From Profundibacter amoris (lineage in GTDB: Bacteria; Pseudomonadota; Alphaproteobacteria; Rhodobacterales; Rhodobacteraceae), in contig NZ_CP032125.1 in NCBI RefSeq assembly GCF_003544895.1, positions 1,874,001 to 1,938,000 on the forward strand: DNA of 64,000 nucleotides. The letters are read 5' to 3'. The position numbers were made by a program, and so were the translations under genes. The notes beneath the pieces are model-generated. The model did not search any database. It had not been told where the DNA came from and saw only the letters and a list, made by a program, of their open reading frames with translations. This document shows positions 53,716-62,651 of the stretch, piece by piece (position 1 is the first letter of the stretch; every line of letters starts with the position of its first letter).

Positions 53716-54891
53716 CTAGGCGCGGGTGACATCGTGTTTGTAGATCCAGTCGAATTTCTTCATCGCAAGTGATGGCGCAAATGTGCTGCCCAGCCGCAAC
53801 GCCGTATGCGCCGCAAAGCGCAGAGGCCCCGGCGACAGATGGTAATTGCGCGCGTTCTTGCTGGCCGCGTCAATCACCCGTGCGGCGCGTGGACGGCGAC
53901 GGGTCTGATAGCTGGCAAGCCCCGTTTCAACCGTATCCGCCTTATCCAGCGCATCCGCCAGCACCCAGGCATCCTCCAGCGCCATCACCGCCCCCTGGGC
54001 CATGAACGGCAAGGTCGGATGCGCCGCATCGCCCAGAATAGCCACGCGCCCCTTGTGCCAGTTTTCCGCCACCGGATGGCGAAACAGACCCCAGAGGTAA
54101 ACATCCTCGACCCGTTCCAGCAGCCCCTGCACCCCGGGCCTGAAATCGGCAAATACAGCGCGCAGATTGGCCGGATCATCGCGGAAATTCCACCCCTCGG
54201 CGGCCCATTCATCGCGTTCCTGCACCGCCACGATATTCAGCATTTTACCATCGCGCAGCGGGTAAACCACCAGATGCTTGCCCGCGCCCATGTAAACCCG
54301 CGCCATGGCCGGCTCGTTCCCCTGTGCGGGCACAATCGTGCGCCATGCCACCTGACGGGTGAAAAACGGATCATTGTCGCGATTCAGTGCCATACGCACC
54401 CGTGAATGCAACCCGTCCGCCCCGATCAGCACATCGGGGGACGATCCCCCGCCCTGTTTCATCACCACATGCGCATGGCCATCCTGCACCGTGACTGTTT
54501 CAACCTGTTGCAACAGCCGGATTTTCACCCCCGCCTTGCGGGCAGCATCGGCCAGCACATCGACCAGATCGGCGCGATGCACGAAATAATATTCCTGATC
54601 ATCGGCAAACCGCTGGAAATCCAGCCCGAACACCGGCTTTTCCGAAACCCCGTCCAGCAGCGAGACCCCTTCGGCCCGCACCGAACAACCGGCCAGGGCA
54701 TCCCCCGCCCCCAGCGCCCGCATCACCGCAAAGCCGTTGGGACCAATCTGCAAACCCGCACCAACCTCGGCGATCTCGGCGGATTGCTCCATCACCGTCA
54801 CCTCGGCGCCGCGCCTCGCCAGCGCCGTTGCGGCGGCCAGCCCGCCAATGCCCGCGCCAAGAACGCAAATCTTTTGCCCGTCCAGTGCCAT
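53716..54891 (-). CDS. FAD-dependent monooxygenase (salicylate-hydroxylase-like)
   Basis: A 391-residue single-component flavin hydroxylase. FAD-binding VLGAGIGGLAAATALARRG at the N-terminus, the DG motif in DVLIGADGLHSRVR and the GD motif in RVAILGDAAHPTLPFMAQGA are all present. Substrates of this family are aromatic acids; here unknown. TTG, GTG and ATG stand in a row at 54897-54889; the ATG at 54891 follows GGGGA. It stands alone. Confidence 0.9.
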   Translation of the reverse strand: MALDGQKICVLGAGIGGLAAATALARRGAEVTVMEQSAEIAEVGAGLQIGPNGFAVMRALGAGDALAGCSVRAEGVSLLDGVSEKPVFGLDFQRFADDQEYYFVHRADLVDVLADAARKAGVKIRLLQQVETVTVQDGHAHVVMKQGGGSSPDVLIGADGLHSRVRMALNRDNDPFFTRQVAWRTIVPAQGNEPAMARVYMGAGKHLVVYPLRDGKMLNIVAVQERDEWAAEGWNFRDDPANLRAVFADFRPGVQGLLERVEDVYLWGLFRHPVAENWHKGRVAILGDAAHPTLPFMAQGAVMALEDAWVLADALDKADTVETGLASYQTRRRPRAARVIDAASKNARNYHLSPGPLRFAAHTALRLGSTFAPSLAMKKFDWIYKHDVTRA

Positions 54892-54984
54892 CACCAAATC
54901 CCCATATCAAAAACACCGGAGCGTCGCCGCCCCGGTGCCTGTATGCTTTATCTGAAAACCATTTTCGTTGATCTACACCAACAA

Positions 54985-55407
54985 TCAGTCGTCACGATGC
55001 ACTTTTTCGCGCCGCTCGTGCTGTTCCTGTGCTTCCAGCGACATGGTGGCAATCGGGCGCGCGTCCAGACGTTTCAGGGAAATCGGCTCGCCTGTAACAG
55101 AACAATAGCCAAATTCGCCTTCCTCAATCCGGCGCAGGGCCTGATCAATCTTGCCCACCAGCTTGCGCTGGCGATCGCGTGTGCGCAATTCCAGCGCACG
55201 ATCCGTTTCCTCGGATGCGCGGTCGGCAACATCGGGGATATTGCGTGTGCCATCCTGAAGATGTTCAATGGTGTCTTTGCCGTCGGACATAATGTCTTCT
55301 TTCCACGCAACCAGCTTGCGGCGGAAATACTCCAACTGACGGTCGTTCATGAACGGCTCGTCTTCGGCTGGTCTATAATCATCTGGCAAGAAAATCTCGG
55401 CTTTCAT
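54985..55407 (-). CDS. dksA: RNA polymerase-binding transcription factor DksA, single-cysteine type
   Basis: A 140-residue DksA that binds the RNA polymerase secondary channel and works with ppGpp. The coiled-coil tip motif D-x-x-D-x-A is present as Asp59, Asp62, Ala64 (DVADRA). The zinc-finger region keeps only Cys102 (FGYCSVTGEPISLKRL); the other three positions are not cysteine, so it probably does not bind zinc in the usual way. The ATG at 55407 follows GGAGAAGG, better than the upstream ATG at 55449. Confidence 0.93.
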   Translation of the reverse strand: MKAEIFLPDDYRPAEDEPFMNDRQLEYFRRKLVAWKEDIMSDGKDTIEHLQDGTRNIPDVADRASEETDRALELRTRDRQRKLVGKIDQALRRIEEGEFGYCSVTGEPISLKRLDARPIATMSLEAQEQHERREKVHRDD

Positions 55408-55591
55408 ACCTTCTCCCTCTTGCAGTCCTTTGGCTGTCGAATCTCGCATCCTAACCTCCGGAACCCACTCCTGCCGCTGATCTAGTGCAATCCGGCGCTA
55501 TTGTCACGCCCCATTCTCATCCGCTTGAAGCAAAGTGATCAAACAGATAGGTATTGGCAAAACCGCAAACCATACAGGCGCTGTGAAGCTT

Positions 55592-56431
55592 ATGAAATTT
55601 ACCTCGACCGATACCTATGTTGCCACCGACGATCTGACCGTCGCTGTAAATGCCGCTGTAACGCTGGAACGCCCGCTGCTGGTCAAAGGGGAACCCGGCA
55701 CCGGCAAAACCGAGCTGGCCCGTCAGGTGGCGCAGTCGCTGGATCTGCCGATGATCGAATGGCACATCAAATCCACCACCCGCGCGCAACAGGGGTTGTA
55801 TGAATATGACGCGGTATCCCGCCTGCGCGACAGCCAGCTGGGTGAGGAACGGGTGCATGATGTGAAAAACTACATCCGCAAAGGCAAGCTGTGGCAGGCA
55901 TTCGAGGCTGAAAACAAAGTCGTTCTGCTGATTGACGAGATCGACAAGGCCGATATCGAATTCCCCAATGACCTGTTGCAGGAATTGGACAAGATGGAGT
56001 TCCACGTTTACGAAACCGATGAAACCATCCGTGCCAAGGTGCGGCCGATCGTGATCATCACCTCGAACAATGAAAAGGAGTTGCCCGACGCCTTCCTGCG
56101 CCGCTGTTTCTTTCACTACATCCGCTTTCCCGATATGGAGACGATGAAAAAGATCGTCGAGGTGCATCACCCGGGGTTGAAAGACGCCCTGCTGACAACC
56201 GCCCTGACCCAGTTCTATGAATTGCGCGAAACGGCAGGGTTGAAGAAAAAACCGTCAACCAGCGAGGTTCTGGACTGGCTGAAACTGCTGCTGGCCGAAG
56301 ATCTGACAGCCGAAGACCTGAAACGCGACGGGGCCAATGCCCTGCCCAAACTGCATGGCGCATTGCTGAAGAACGAACAGGATGTGCATCTGTTTGAACG
56401 GCTGGCGTTTATGGCGCGGGGGCAGCGTTAA
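55592..56431 (+). CDS. MoxR family AAA ATPase
   Basis: A 279-residue AAA+ ATPase. Walker A GEPGTGKT (33-40), Walker B VVLLIDEIDKAD (about 110-121), sensor-1 ITSNNEKELPDAFLRRC. MoxR ATPases act as chaperones for assembly or metal insertion together with von Willebrand A proteins; a CoxE-type partner lies 2.6 kb downstream at 59025. ATG at 55592 is preferred over 55535 as the family starts there. Confidence 0.92.
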   Translation: MKFTSTDTYVATDDLTVAVNAAVTLERPLLVKGEPGTGKTELARQVAQSLDLPMIEWHIKSTTRAQQGLYEYDAVSRLRDSQLGEERVHDVKNYIRKGKLWQAFEAENKVVLLIDEIDKADIEFPNDLLQELDKMEFHVYETDETIRAKVRPIVIITSNNEKELPDAFLRRCFFHYIRFPDMETMKKIVEVHHPGLKDALLTTALTQFYELRETAGLKKKPSTSEVLDWLKLLLAEDLTAEDLKRDGANALPKLHGALLKNEQDVHLFERLAFMARGQR

Positions 56432-56454
56432 CGGCTCTATTCGCAGTCGAGGGG

Positions 56455-56501
56455 CTGTTTTCTTTGAAAGAAAACGGTCCGAAATCTTTACAAGATTTCG
56501 G
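56455..56501. repeat. Paired double hairpin, copy 2
   Basis: CTGTTTTCTTT-G-AAAGAAAACGG followed by CCGAAATCTT-TAC-AAGATTTCGG (56479-56501): the two palindromes of copy 1 (53661-53708) in inverted order. It lies between the convergent ends of moxR and the cysteine-rich protein gene. Confidence 0.75.
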
Positions 56502-56503
56502 CG

Positions 56504-56815
56504 CTAGAACTTCGGCTTGCAGGACCCGCTTTTCCAGTCCTGATAATCACACCATGCCCAGTCCACGCGGAACGTGCCCGATGAGCCACAAGTCTCGGAC
56601 AACAGCGGATCGGATTTGGATTCGCCATCTTTCAACGTTACTGACCCGCGTTCGGCGGCATAGCACCCACCGCCAACCGTGCGGTATTGAACGAAAACTT
56701 CGTTGCCACAGGTGTTGGTGAATGTATCTGTAGGCCCGTCATAGGCAACACATGCGGACGCGCCCTGTGCGGCCAGTACAATGACTGCCGCGCTGATGGC
56801 CGGTAGTTTGAACAT
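56504..56815 (-). CDS. Secreted cysteine-rich protein, unknown function
   Basis: A 103-residue protein with a signal peptide (about 1-21, ending GASA) and seven cysteines in the mature part (one right after cleavage, then CGNE, GGCY, ETCGSS, WCDY, GSCKP), suggesting several disulfides. Family not recognised. The ATG at 56815 follows GGAG; the upstream in-frame ATG at 56905 lacks a signal peptide. Confidence 0.75.
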   Translation of the reverse strand: MFKLPAISAAVIVLAAQGASACVAYDGPTDTFTNTCGNEVFVQYRTVGGGCYAAERGSVTLKDGESKSDPLLSETCGSSGTFRVDWAWCDYQDWKSGSCKPKF

Positions 56816-56937
56816 TTTGCTCTCCAAATTGTCTGCTGCGCAAAACCCGGCGTCCAACGGGGCCACGCATGGGGTCAATGTATGTGGCATCGGGGCCAAG
56901 TTCAAGCTGTGTCACCGATTGGCAACAAACATGGCGA

Positions 56938-56967
56938 TTGCCATTGCCCCCCCGCTGCCGTTACAAT
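56938..56967 (+). promoter_or_regulatory. Likely promoter for the GNAT gene
   Basis: TTGCCA, 18-base spacer, TACAAT, about 38 bases before the start at 57005. The 56816-57004 gap otherwise holds only the divergent promoter region. Confidence 0.5.
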
Positions 56968-57004
56968 CGGGGATTATCAAATATTATCCAAGGATAACAA
57001 TTAA

Positions 57005-57460
57005 ATGACTGGCATGCCCACCCTGATCATCCGCCCGCTAAAAGCCGCTGATGAACAACAGTGGCGCCGGTTGTGGCATGATTATCTGGCGTTTTACGAA
57101 ACATCGCTTCCAGAAGATGTCTACGCCAGCAGCTTTGCCCGCCTTCTGGGCGATGATCCGCAGGATTTCAACGGGTTGGTCGCTGAACTGGATGGCAAAC
57201 TGGTGGGGCTGACCCACTACCTGTTTCACCGCCACGGCTGGAAAATCGAAAACACCTGTTATTTGCAAGACCTCTATGCCGATCCGGATGTGCGCGGCAA
57301 GGGCATTGGCCGCGCCCTGATCGAAGGCGTCTATGCGGCAGCCGATGCCGCCGGTGCCCCCGCCGTTTACTGGCTGACACAGGATTTCAACACCCAAGCC
57401 CGCAAACTATACGACCGCATCGCGGTCCAGACCCCGTTTATCAAGTATCAAAGGCCGTAA
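57005..57460 (+). CDS. GNAT family N-acetyltransferase
   Basis: A 151-residue acetyltransferase. The acetyl-CoA binding motif is YADPDVRGKGIGRALI, with the usual ending ARKLYDRIA and FIKYQR. The start LIIRPLKAADEQQW is also family-like. Substrate unknown. ATG at 57005 follows AAGGA. It precedes the DUF2927 lipoprotein by five bases, so they may be co-transcribed. Confidence 0.92.
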   Translation: MTGMPTLIIRPLKAADEQQWRRLWHDYLAFYETSLPEDVYASSFARLLGDDPQDFNGLVAELDGKLVGLTHYLFHRHGWKIENTCYLQDLYADPDVRGKGIGRALIEGVYAAADAAGAPAVYWLTQDFNTQARKLYDRIAVQTPFIKYQRP

Positions 57461-57465
57461 CCTGT

Positions 57466-58827
57466 ATGCGTTTATTGTTTCTGCTGCCGCTTCTTGCACT
57501 TATGGCATGCGCCCCCACACCGGCTTCCCATAACCGGACAACACAGCAAAACAGTACCTACGCGGGGCCAATACCGCCCATGAAGCGGTTCGGGCCGGCC
57601 CATGTCAGCCCGCCAACCCGCAGCAACAGCGAAATCGCACAGGATTTTCTGGACCTGTCGTTTCGATTGGAAAACGGGCAACCCCTGCCCTTTATGACCC
57701 GTTTCGAGGTGCCGATCAGTGTGCGCATCAACGGCACTGCACCCGCAACGCTTTCGTCAGATCTGGATGCGCTTCTGGTCCGGCTTCGCAACGAGGCGGG
57801 CATCGATATCCGGCGGGTTCCGGCGGCAAAAACGGCGAATATCTCGATCAATACAGTGCCGGTCAGACAGTTCAAACATATGCGCCCCACAGCCGCCTGT
57901 TTTGTCGTGCCCGGCGTTTCCAGCTGGGGGGATTTTCGCCGGTTGCGGCGCAGCAGTGTCACCAACTGGAAAACCCTGCGCAAACGCACCCGCATGGCCA
58001 TTTTTATCCCCGATAACGTCAGCCCGCAGGAAATGCGCGACTGCCTGCACGAAGAACTGGCACAGGCCCTTGGCCCGCTGAACGATCTGTTCCGCCTGCC
58101 CGACAGCATCTTTAACGATGACAATTACCATTCCATCCTGACCGGTTTCGACATGCTGGTGCTGCGCGCCTATTACGCGCCCGAGCTGCACAAGGGCACA
58201 ACCCGTCAACAGGCCGCCGCCGCCCTGCCCCGCATTCTGGCCCGCCTGAATCCGGCCGGTGAATTTGCCACGGGCCATGCCCCGGTCAGCGCAACGCCCA
58301 AAAGCTGGGAAAACGCCATACGCCAGACCATCAACCCCGCCAAAAGCCATTCTGCCCGCCGTGCCGCCGCCATGCGCGCCGTTACCATTGCCCGCAATCA
58401 CGGCTGGGCAGACGTGCGCACCGGATTCAGCCTGCACAAACTGGGCCGCCTGACCCTTGCCCAGGATGCCGGCCTTGCCCGCTGCGCCTTTCGCGAGGCA
58501 TTAACGATCTTCCGCGGTCGCCCGGAAATGCGCCTTCAGGCCGCACAGATCACCATGCAACTGGCCGCCATTTCCCTAAGTGACGGTGATGCCCAAATCG
58601 CCATCAATCAGGCCAATAGCAGCCTGCCCGCCCTGTTGCAGGCACAGGACGCTGTCACCCTGTCGATGGTGCTGATGATCAAGGCCGAAGCCCTGGATTT
58701 GCAAAACCACACCACCGAGGCCCGCGAAGTGCGGCTCGACAGTCTGGGATGGGCGCGTTATGCCTTTGGCAGCAAAAAGGCCGCGCTTGACCGGCTTGCG
58801 GGCATCTCTGCCCTGACGCCAAAGTAA
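57466..58827 (+). CDS. DUF2927 lipoprotein
   Basis: A 453-residue predicted lipoprotein (lipobox LMAC, Cys15). Residues 60-280 are the DUF2927 region, with CLHEELAQALGPLNDLFRLPDSIFNDD (about residues 195-221), which contains an H-E-E-x-x-x-x-L pattern that looks like a degenerate zinc-protease helix. The C-terminal 150 residues are helical, TPR-like (ALTIFRGRPEMRLQAAQI). Function unknown. Confidence 0.85.
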   Translation: MRLLFLLPLLALMACAPTPASHNRTTQQNSTYAGPIPPMKRFGPAHVSPPTRSNSEIAQDFLDLSFRLENGQPLPFMTRFEVPISVRINGTAPATLSSDLDALLVRLRNEAGIDIRRVPAAKTANISINTVPVRQFKHMRPTAACFVVPGVSSWGDFRRLRRSSVTNWKTLRKRTRMAIFIPDNVSPQEMRDCLHEELAQALGPLNDLFRLPDSIFNDDNYHSILTGFDMLVLRAYYAPELHKGTTRQQAAAALPRILARLNPAGEFATGHAPVSATPKSWENAIRQTINPAKSHSARRAAAMRAVTIARNHGWADVRTGFSLHKLGRLTLAQDAGLARCAFREALTIFRGRPEMRLQAAQITMQLAAISLSDGDAQIAINQANSSLPALLQAQDAVTLSMVLMIKAEALDLQNHTTEAREVRLDSLGWARYAFGSKKAALDRLAGISALTPK

Positions 58828-58850
58828 AACAGCAACCAGACGAGGACACC

Positions 58851-59018
58851 ATGCTGCTTATCTATTTCGCTGCCCTGTTCGGTGCCGGCCTTGGCGCCTA
58901 TCACGCCATGCGCAAGGGCGGCAACGTCAAGGACATCGCGCAATATGTGGCGGTCTATATGCTGATTTTCGGCATGATCGCGCTGTTTTACTCTATCTTT
59001 ACCGCACGCGGGGCCTAG
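58851..59018 (+). CDS. 55-residue membrane protein
   Basis: A 55-residue protein with two hydrophobic helices (about 2-19 and 31-50) joined by a short basic loop (MRKGGNVKD). GAGGACACC precedes the ATG at fair spacing. It sits between the DUF2927 and CoxE genes with gaps of 23 and 6 bases. The clean fit into the operon and the well-formed two-helix hairpin support it as real. Function unknown. Confidence 0.75.
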   Translation: MLLIYFAALFGAGLGAYHAMRKGGNVKDIAQYVAVYMLIFGMIALFYSIFTARGA

Positions 59019-59024
59019 GCGCCC

Positions 59025-60209
59025 ATGTTCCTGCGTTTCTTTGAAAACCTGCGCAGCGCCGATGTGCCGGTCAGCATGCGCGAATTTCTGGCCTTCCTTG
59101 AGGGTATGAAACGCGGCCTTGTCACCTATGATGTCGAAGGCTTCTATTACCTTGCCCGCACCGCCATGGTCAAAGACGAACGCCATCTGGACAGGTTCGA
59201 TCGCGCCTTTGCCGCCACGTTCGAGGGGCTGGAGCATATCAGCTTTGACGATGTTCTGAACGCGGTCGATATTCCTGCCGACTGGCTGGAGAAAATGGCC
59301 GAGAAGCACCTCAGCGCGGAGGAAATGGCCGAGATCGAAGCCCTTGGCGGCTTTGACAAGCTGATGGAAACCCTGAAGGAACGCCTGAAAGAGCAGGAAA
59401 AACGCCATCAGGGCGGCAGCAAATGGATCGGCACCGCCGGCACCTCGCCTTTTGGTGCCTATGGCTACAACCCCGAAGGCGTGCGCATCGGGCAGGACCG
59501 CTCGCGCCACCAGCGGGCCGTCAAGGTCTGGGACCGGCGCGATTTCAGGAACCTTGACGACAGCGTGGAACTGGGCACCCGCAACATCAAGGTCGCCCTG
59601 AAACGCCTGCGCAACTGGGCCCGTGACGGCGCGCATGAAGAACTGGATCTGGACGGCACCATCCGCGCCACCGCCGAACACGGCTATCTGGATGTCAAAA
59701 CCCGCCCCGAACGGCGCAACGCGGTGAAAATCCTGCTGTTTCTGGATGTCGGCGGCTCGATGGACCCGCATATCAAAATCGTCGAGGAACTGTTTTCCGC
59801 CGCCCGCGCCGAATTCAAGCATATGGAATATTATTACTTCCATAACTGCCTGTACGAAGGCGTGTGGAAAGACAATGCGCGCCGCTGGAACCACCAGATC
59901 CCGACATGGGAAGTGCTGCGCACCTACGGGCCGGACTATAAATGCATCTTTGTTGGCGATGCCTCGATGTCGCCCTATGAAATCGCTTATCGTGGTGGCG
60001 CGAATGAACACTGGAACGAGGAAACCGGCGAAACTTGGCTGCGTCGCGCCCGCGAACAATGGCCCGACAACCTGTGGATCAATCCGCTGCCGCAGGAACA
60101 TTGGCAATATACCCACTCTATCGCGATGATCCGCGAGATTTTCGAGGACCGGATGGTGCCGATGACGCTTGAAGGCATCACCCGCGGCATGAAAACGCTG
60201 GGGCGGTGA
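59025..60209 (+). CDS. CoxE-type von Willebrand factor A domain protein
   Basis: A 394-residue protein of the CoxE/VWA family. The C-terminal VWA domain (about 232-394) has the MIDAS motif DVGGS at 241-245. The N-terminal part is helical and acidic. Such proteins pair with MoxR ATPases (here at 55592) in assembling metal centres, for example in CO dehydrogenase; no such enzyme is encoded here, so the client is unknown. Confidence 0.9.
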   Translation: MFLRFFENLRSADVPVSMREFLAFLEGMKRGLVTYDVEGFYYLARTAMVKDERHLDRFDRAFAATFEGLEHISFDDVLNAVDIPADWLEKMAEKHLSAEEMAEIEALGGFDKLMETLKERLKEQEKRHQGGSKWIGTAGTSPFGAYGYNPEGVRIGQDRSRHQRAVKVWDRRDFRNLDDSVELGTRNIKVALKRLRNWARDGAHEELDLDGTIRATAEHGYLDVKTRPERRNAVKILLFLDVGGSMDPHIKIVEELFSAARAEFKHMEYYYFHNCLYEGVWKDNARRWNHQIPTWEVLRTYGPDYKCIFVGDASMSPYEIAYRGGANEHWNEETGETWLRRAREQWPDNLWINPLPQEHWQYTHSIAMIREIFEDRMVPMTLEGITRGMKTLGR

Positions 60210-60302
60210 TCCTGCCCCCACCACACGATCGGGTTATCTCCATTGCCTATTGTACAATGCCTGCGTAACCTTGCCCGGTATATTGTCCACAGGAGAGAAC
60301 CT

Positions 60303-60764
60303 ATGAAAGCCTTTCGTCCCCGATTTCTTGCTGCAATTCTTGGTCTGGGAGTGGGGTTTTCCGCACTGCCCGTCGTGGCCGACAACCATCTGATGACGGT
60401 ATTCAAGAACCCATCCTGCGGCTGCTGCACCGCATGGGCGCAGGAAATGGAGAAAATTGGCTATCAGGTCAAAATCGTCAACCTCGAGGATTTGTCACTG
60501 CTCAAACGGCAGGCGGGCGTCCCCGAACAGTTGGAGGGGTGTCACACGGCAGTTCTGGGGGACTATATTCTGGAAGGTCACGTTCCGGTGCAGGCGCTGA
60601 ACAAGCTATTGCAGGAACAACCAGACATTCGCGGTATATCTACCCCTGGAATGCCGACAGGCTCTCTCGGAATGGGCTATGATGCAGACGCTAAATACAC
60701 GGTATATGCCTTTTACAAAGATTCAGCCCAAAGTCCGGTCCCCTTTTATCAAGCTGGAGAATAG
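60303..60764 (+). CDS. DUF411 metal-binding protein
   Basis: A 153-residue periplasmic protein with a signal peptide (about 1-26). The DUF411 motif is NPSCGCC (Cys39, 41, 42), plus a later EGCHTA (Cys80-His81), a likely metal or redox site. DUF411 genes are often near copper-handling genes. The ATG at 60303 follows AGGAGAG. Confidence 0.88.
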   Translation: MKAFRPRFLAAILGLGVGFSALPVVADNHLMTVFKNPSCGCCTAWAQEMEKIGYQVKIVNLEDLSLLKRQAGVPEQLEGCHTAVLGDYILEGHVPVQALNKLLQEQPDIRGISTPGMPTGSLGMGYDADAKYTVYAFYKDSAQSPVPFYQAGE

Positions 60765-60776
60765 GTTTTCGGCCCC

Positions 60777-61121
60777 TTGTTAAACCGGCTCAACCTCCTG
60801 TGGCAAAACCACAAGCTGCTGTTGCTGGCTTTTATTCTGGCGGCGGCGGCAACCCTGATGTTTGCCGTCCGGCTGGTGGTTGTCACGCTCTATTTCAGCA
60901 ATCCCACCCACCAAAACCAGCCGCTCGAGGGCTGGATGACACCGCGTTATCTGGCCTATTCCTATGATTTGACAGCGGATGAACTGGAACAGGTGCTGGG
61001 CATTGATCCATCCAGCGTTTCCCGTATCCACCTTAAAAACCTGCTGAAAGATCAGGGAATTACCCTTCAGGAACTGCAATCCAGACTGGACACGATCAAA
61101 ACCCGCAAGGCCGCCGAATGA
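60777..61121 (+). CDS. Small membrane-anchored protein, unknown function
   Basis: A 114-residue protein starting at TTG (60777), with one membrane helix (about 15-40) and a cytoplasmic or periplasmic domain containing EGWMTPRYLAYSYDLTADEL and a C-terminal helix pair with a helix-turn-helix-like look (LKDQGITLQELQSRL). Not assigned to a named family. It overlaps the DedA gene by ATGA, which fixes the frame; the exact start is uncertain. Confidence 0.75.
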   Translation: MLNRLNLLWQNHKLLLLAFILAAAATLMFAVRLVVVTLYFSNPTHQNQPLEGWMTPRYLAYSYDLTADELEQVLGIDPSSVSRIHLKNLLKDQGITLQELQSRLDTIKTRKAAE

Positions 61122-61705
61122 GTGACCTGCTGCTGTCTCTTGTCGCGGATTACGGCGCAATCATGCTGTTTGCCACCACCTTCCTTAGCTGCCTTGCCAT
61201 CCCCATGCCCTCGTCCTTGATGATGCTGGCCGGCGGCGGCTTTGTCGCCAGTGGCGACCTTGGCCTGACCACCGCCGTTTCGTCCGCCTATCTGGGGGCT
61301 GTGGCGGGGGATCAGACCGGATTCCAGATAGGCCGCAAAGCCGGCACATGGCTGGCCCGCGCGCCCAAACGCAAGGCCCTGCTGAGCAAGGCCAACAGCC
61401 TGACCACACGTTACGGCGGCCCCGGCGTTTTCCTGTCGCGCTGGCTGTTTTCCCCGCTTGGCCCCTATGTCAATTTCGGCGGCGGCGCGACCGGATACAA
61501 CTGGGCCGGTTTCACCCTGTGGGGGGCTTTGGGCGAAGCCGTCTGGGTCATCCTATATGTCAGCCTGGGCTATCTGTTTGCCGACCGGATCACCGAAGTT
61601 GCCGACATTCTGGGCAACGCCAGCGGTTTCCTTGCTGCATTAGTCGTTACCATCGGTCTTGGCATCGGACTGCGCCATGCCATGAAACAGCCCCGCAAAT
61701 CCTGA
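61118..61705 (+). CDS. DedA family membrane protein
   Basis: A 195-residue protein of the DedA/VTT family, thought to move lipid carriers across the membrane. Motifs: LSCLAIPMPSSLMMLAGGG, GAVAGDQTGFQIGRKAG and FLSRWLFSPLGPYVNFGGG, the last carrying the conserved Arg and Pro residues of the family. About five hydrophobic segments. Coupled to the preceding gene by ATGA. Confidence 0.9.
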   Translation: MSDLLLSLVADYGAIMLFATTFLSCLAIPMPSSLMMLAGGGFVASGDLGLTTAVSSAYLGAVAGDQTGFQIGRKAGTWLARAPKRKALLSKANSLTTRYGGPGVFLSRWLFSPLGPYVNFGGGATGYNWAGFTLWGALGEAVWVILYVSLGYLFADRITEVADILGNASGFLAALVVTIGLGIGLRHAMKQPRKS

Positions 61706-61710
61706 CCCCT

Positions 61711-61744
61711 CCTTCTTCTTGCCCCAAATACCTGCGCCGCAGGC
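61711..61744 (+). repeat. Dispersed 3'-flank box, copy E (paired with 20577-20610)
   Basis: A 34-base stretch differing from 20577-20610 at one base, ending in the CCTGCG-C-CGCAGG dyad. It starts six bases after the DedA stop. Confidence 0.65.
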
Positions 61745-61787
61745 ATCCGCCCTTGCCACTGCCCCCTACCGTCGCCATATATTCCCT

Positions 61788-62471
61788 ATGCTTCGCCTGA
61801 CCCCGATCCTGATCGCCATCCTATACGCGCTTGTCATGTACCGCTTTTCGGTCTGGCGCACGTCGCGCGAACTGGATGCAAAATCCACCGAACTGGCCGA
61901 TCTGAACCTGAAAAAACTGACTGACAAGATGGCACAGGCACTGGACCTGCCCCGCATTCGTGTGAACATCTATGAAATCGATCCCGTGAACGGGTTGGCG
62001 GCCCCCGACGGGCGCATCTTTATCACCCGTGGATTTTATGACAAATACCGCGCAGGCGAAGTCACTGGGCCGGAAATGGCCAGCGTGATTGCACATGAAC
62101 TGGGCCATGTCGCCCTTGGCCATTCGCGCCGCCGGATGATTGATTTCTCGGGCCAGAATGCTCTGCGCACCGCGATGATCATGGTGTTTACCCGCTTTAT
62201 CCCCGGCCTTGGTGTCTATATCGCCAATTTCCTGACCACCCTGCTGGCCGCCCGCCTGTCACGCTCCGATGAGTATGAGGCCGACGCCTATGCCTCGGCC
62301 CTGCTGACGAAATCGGGGATCGGCACCGAGGCACAGAAAACCCTGTTTCGCAAACTGGACGCGCTGACCAAATCAAATGGTGGCAGCGCGCCCGCCTGGT
62401 TGCTGAGCCACCCGAAAACTGACGAGCGGATCAAGGCGATCGAAGCCATGGAAACGCGCTGGAAACGCTAG
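61788..62471 (+). CDS. M48 family metalloprotease
   Basis: A 227-residue zinc protease with a membrane helix (about 4-20), the zinc motif HELGH at 103-107, a third ligand Glu in SDEYEAD, and a C-terminal SHPKTDERIKAI typical of M48 (HtpX/Ste24-like). Two more hydrophobic stretches occur at about 130-155. The ATG at 61788 is preferred over 61719, which lies in the repeat box. Confidence 0.9.
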   Translation: MLRLTPILIAILYALVMYRFSVWRTSRELDAKSTELADLNLKKLTDKMAQALDLPRIRVNIYEIDPVNGLAAPDGRIFITRGFYDKYRAGEVTGPEMASVIAHELGHVALGHSRRRMIDFSGQNALRTAMIMVFTRFIPGLGVYIANFLTTLLAARLSRSDEYEADAYASALLTKSGIGTEAQKTLFRKLDALTKSNGGSAPAWLLSHPKTDERIKAIEAMETRWKR

Positions 62472-62523
62472 AAAAGCCCTGCCCCGTTAATTCTGAAAGA
62501 GGCATTTACCAAAACGCTTGCAA

Positions 62524-62557
62524 AACAGAACCATTAAACCGGTTTAATGGTTCTGTT
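62524..62557. repeat. Long palindrome with AAACCGGTTT core (copy 2)
   Basis: A 34-bp perfect palindrome, left arm AACAGAACCATTAAACC. It shares the AACCAnTAAACCGGTTTAnTGGTT core with copy 1 (3242-3271) and is likewise between convergent gene ends (M48 at 62471, rhodanese at 62652). The rest of this 180-base gap holds no gene. Confidence 0.65.
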
Positions 62558-62651
62558 GAATCAAAATTTAACCGTTGTTTTACAGAGCCTTAGTCGTTGT
62601 TTTCAGCATTCCCCGAAAAGAAAAACACGGAAATCCGCACAGCTTTCCACC

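Noticed and set aside
62524-62557. Palindrome as a chromosome dimer-resolution (dif) site
   Set aside because: dif is a 28-base site with two distinct recombinase arms around a six-base centre; this is fully symmetric and occurs twice.
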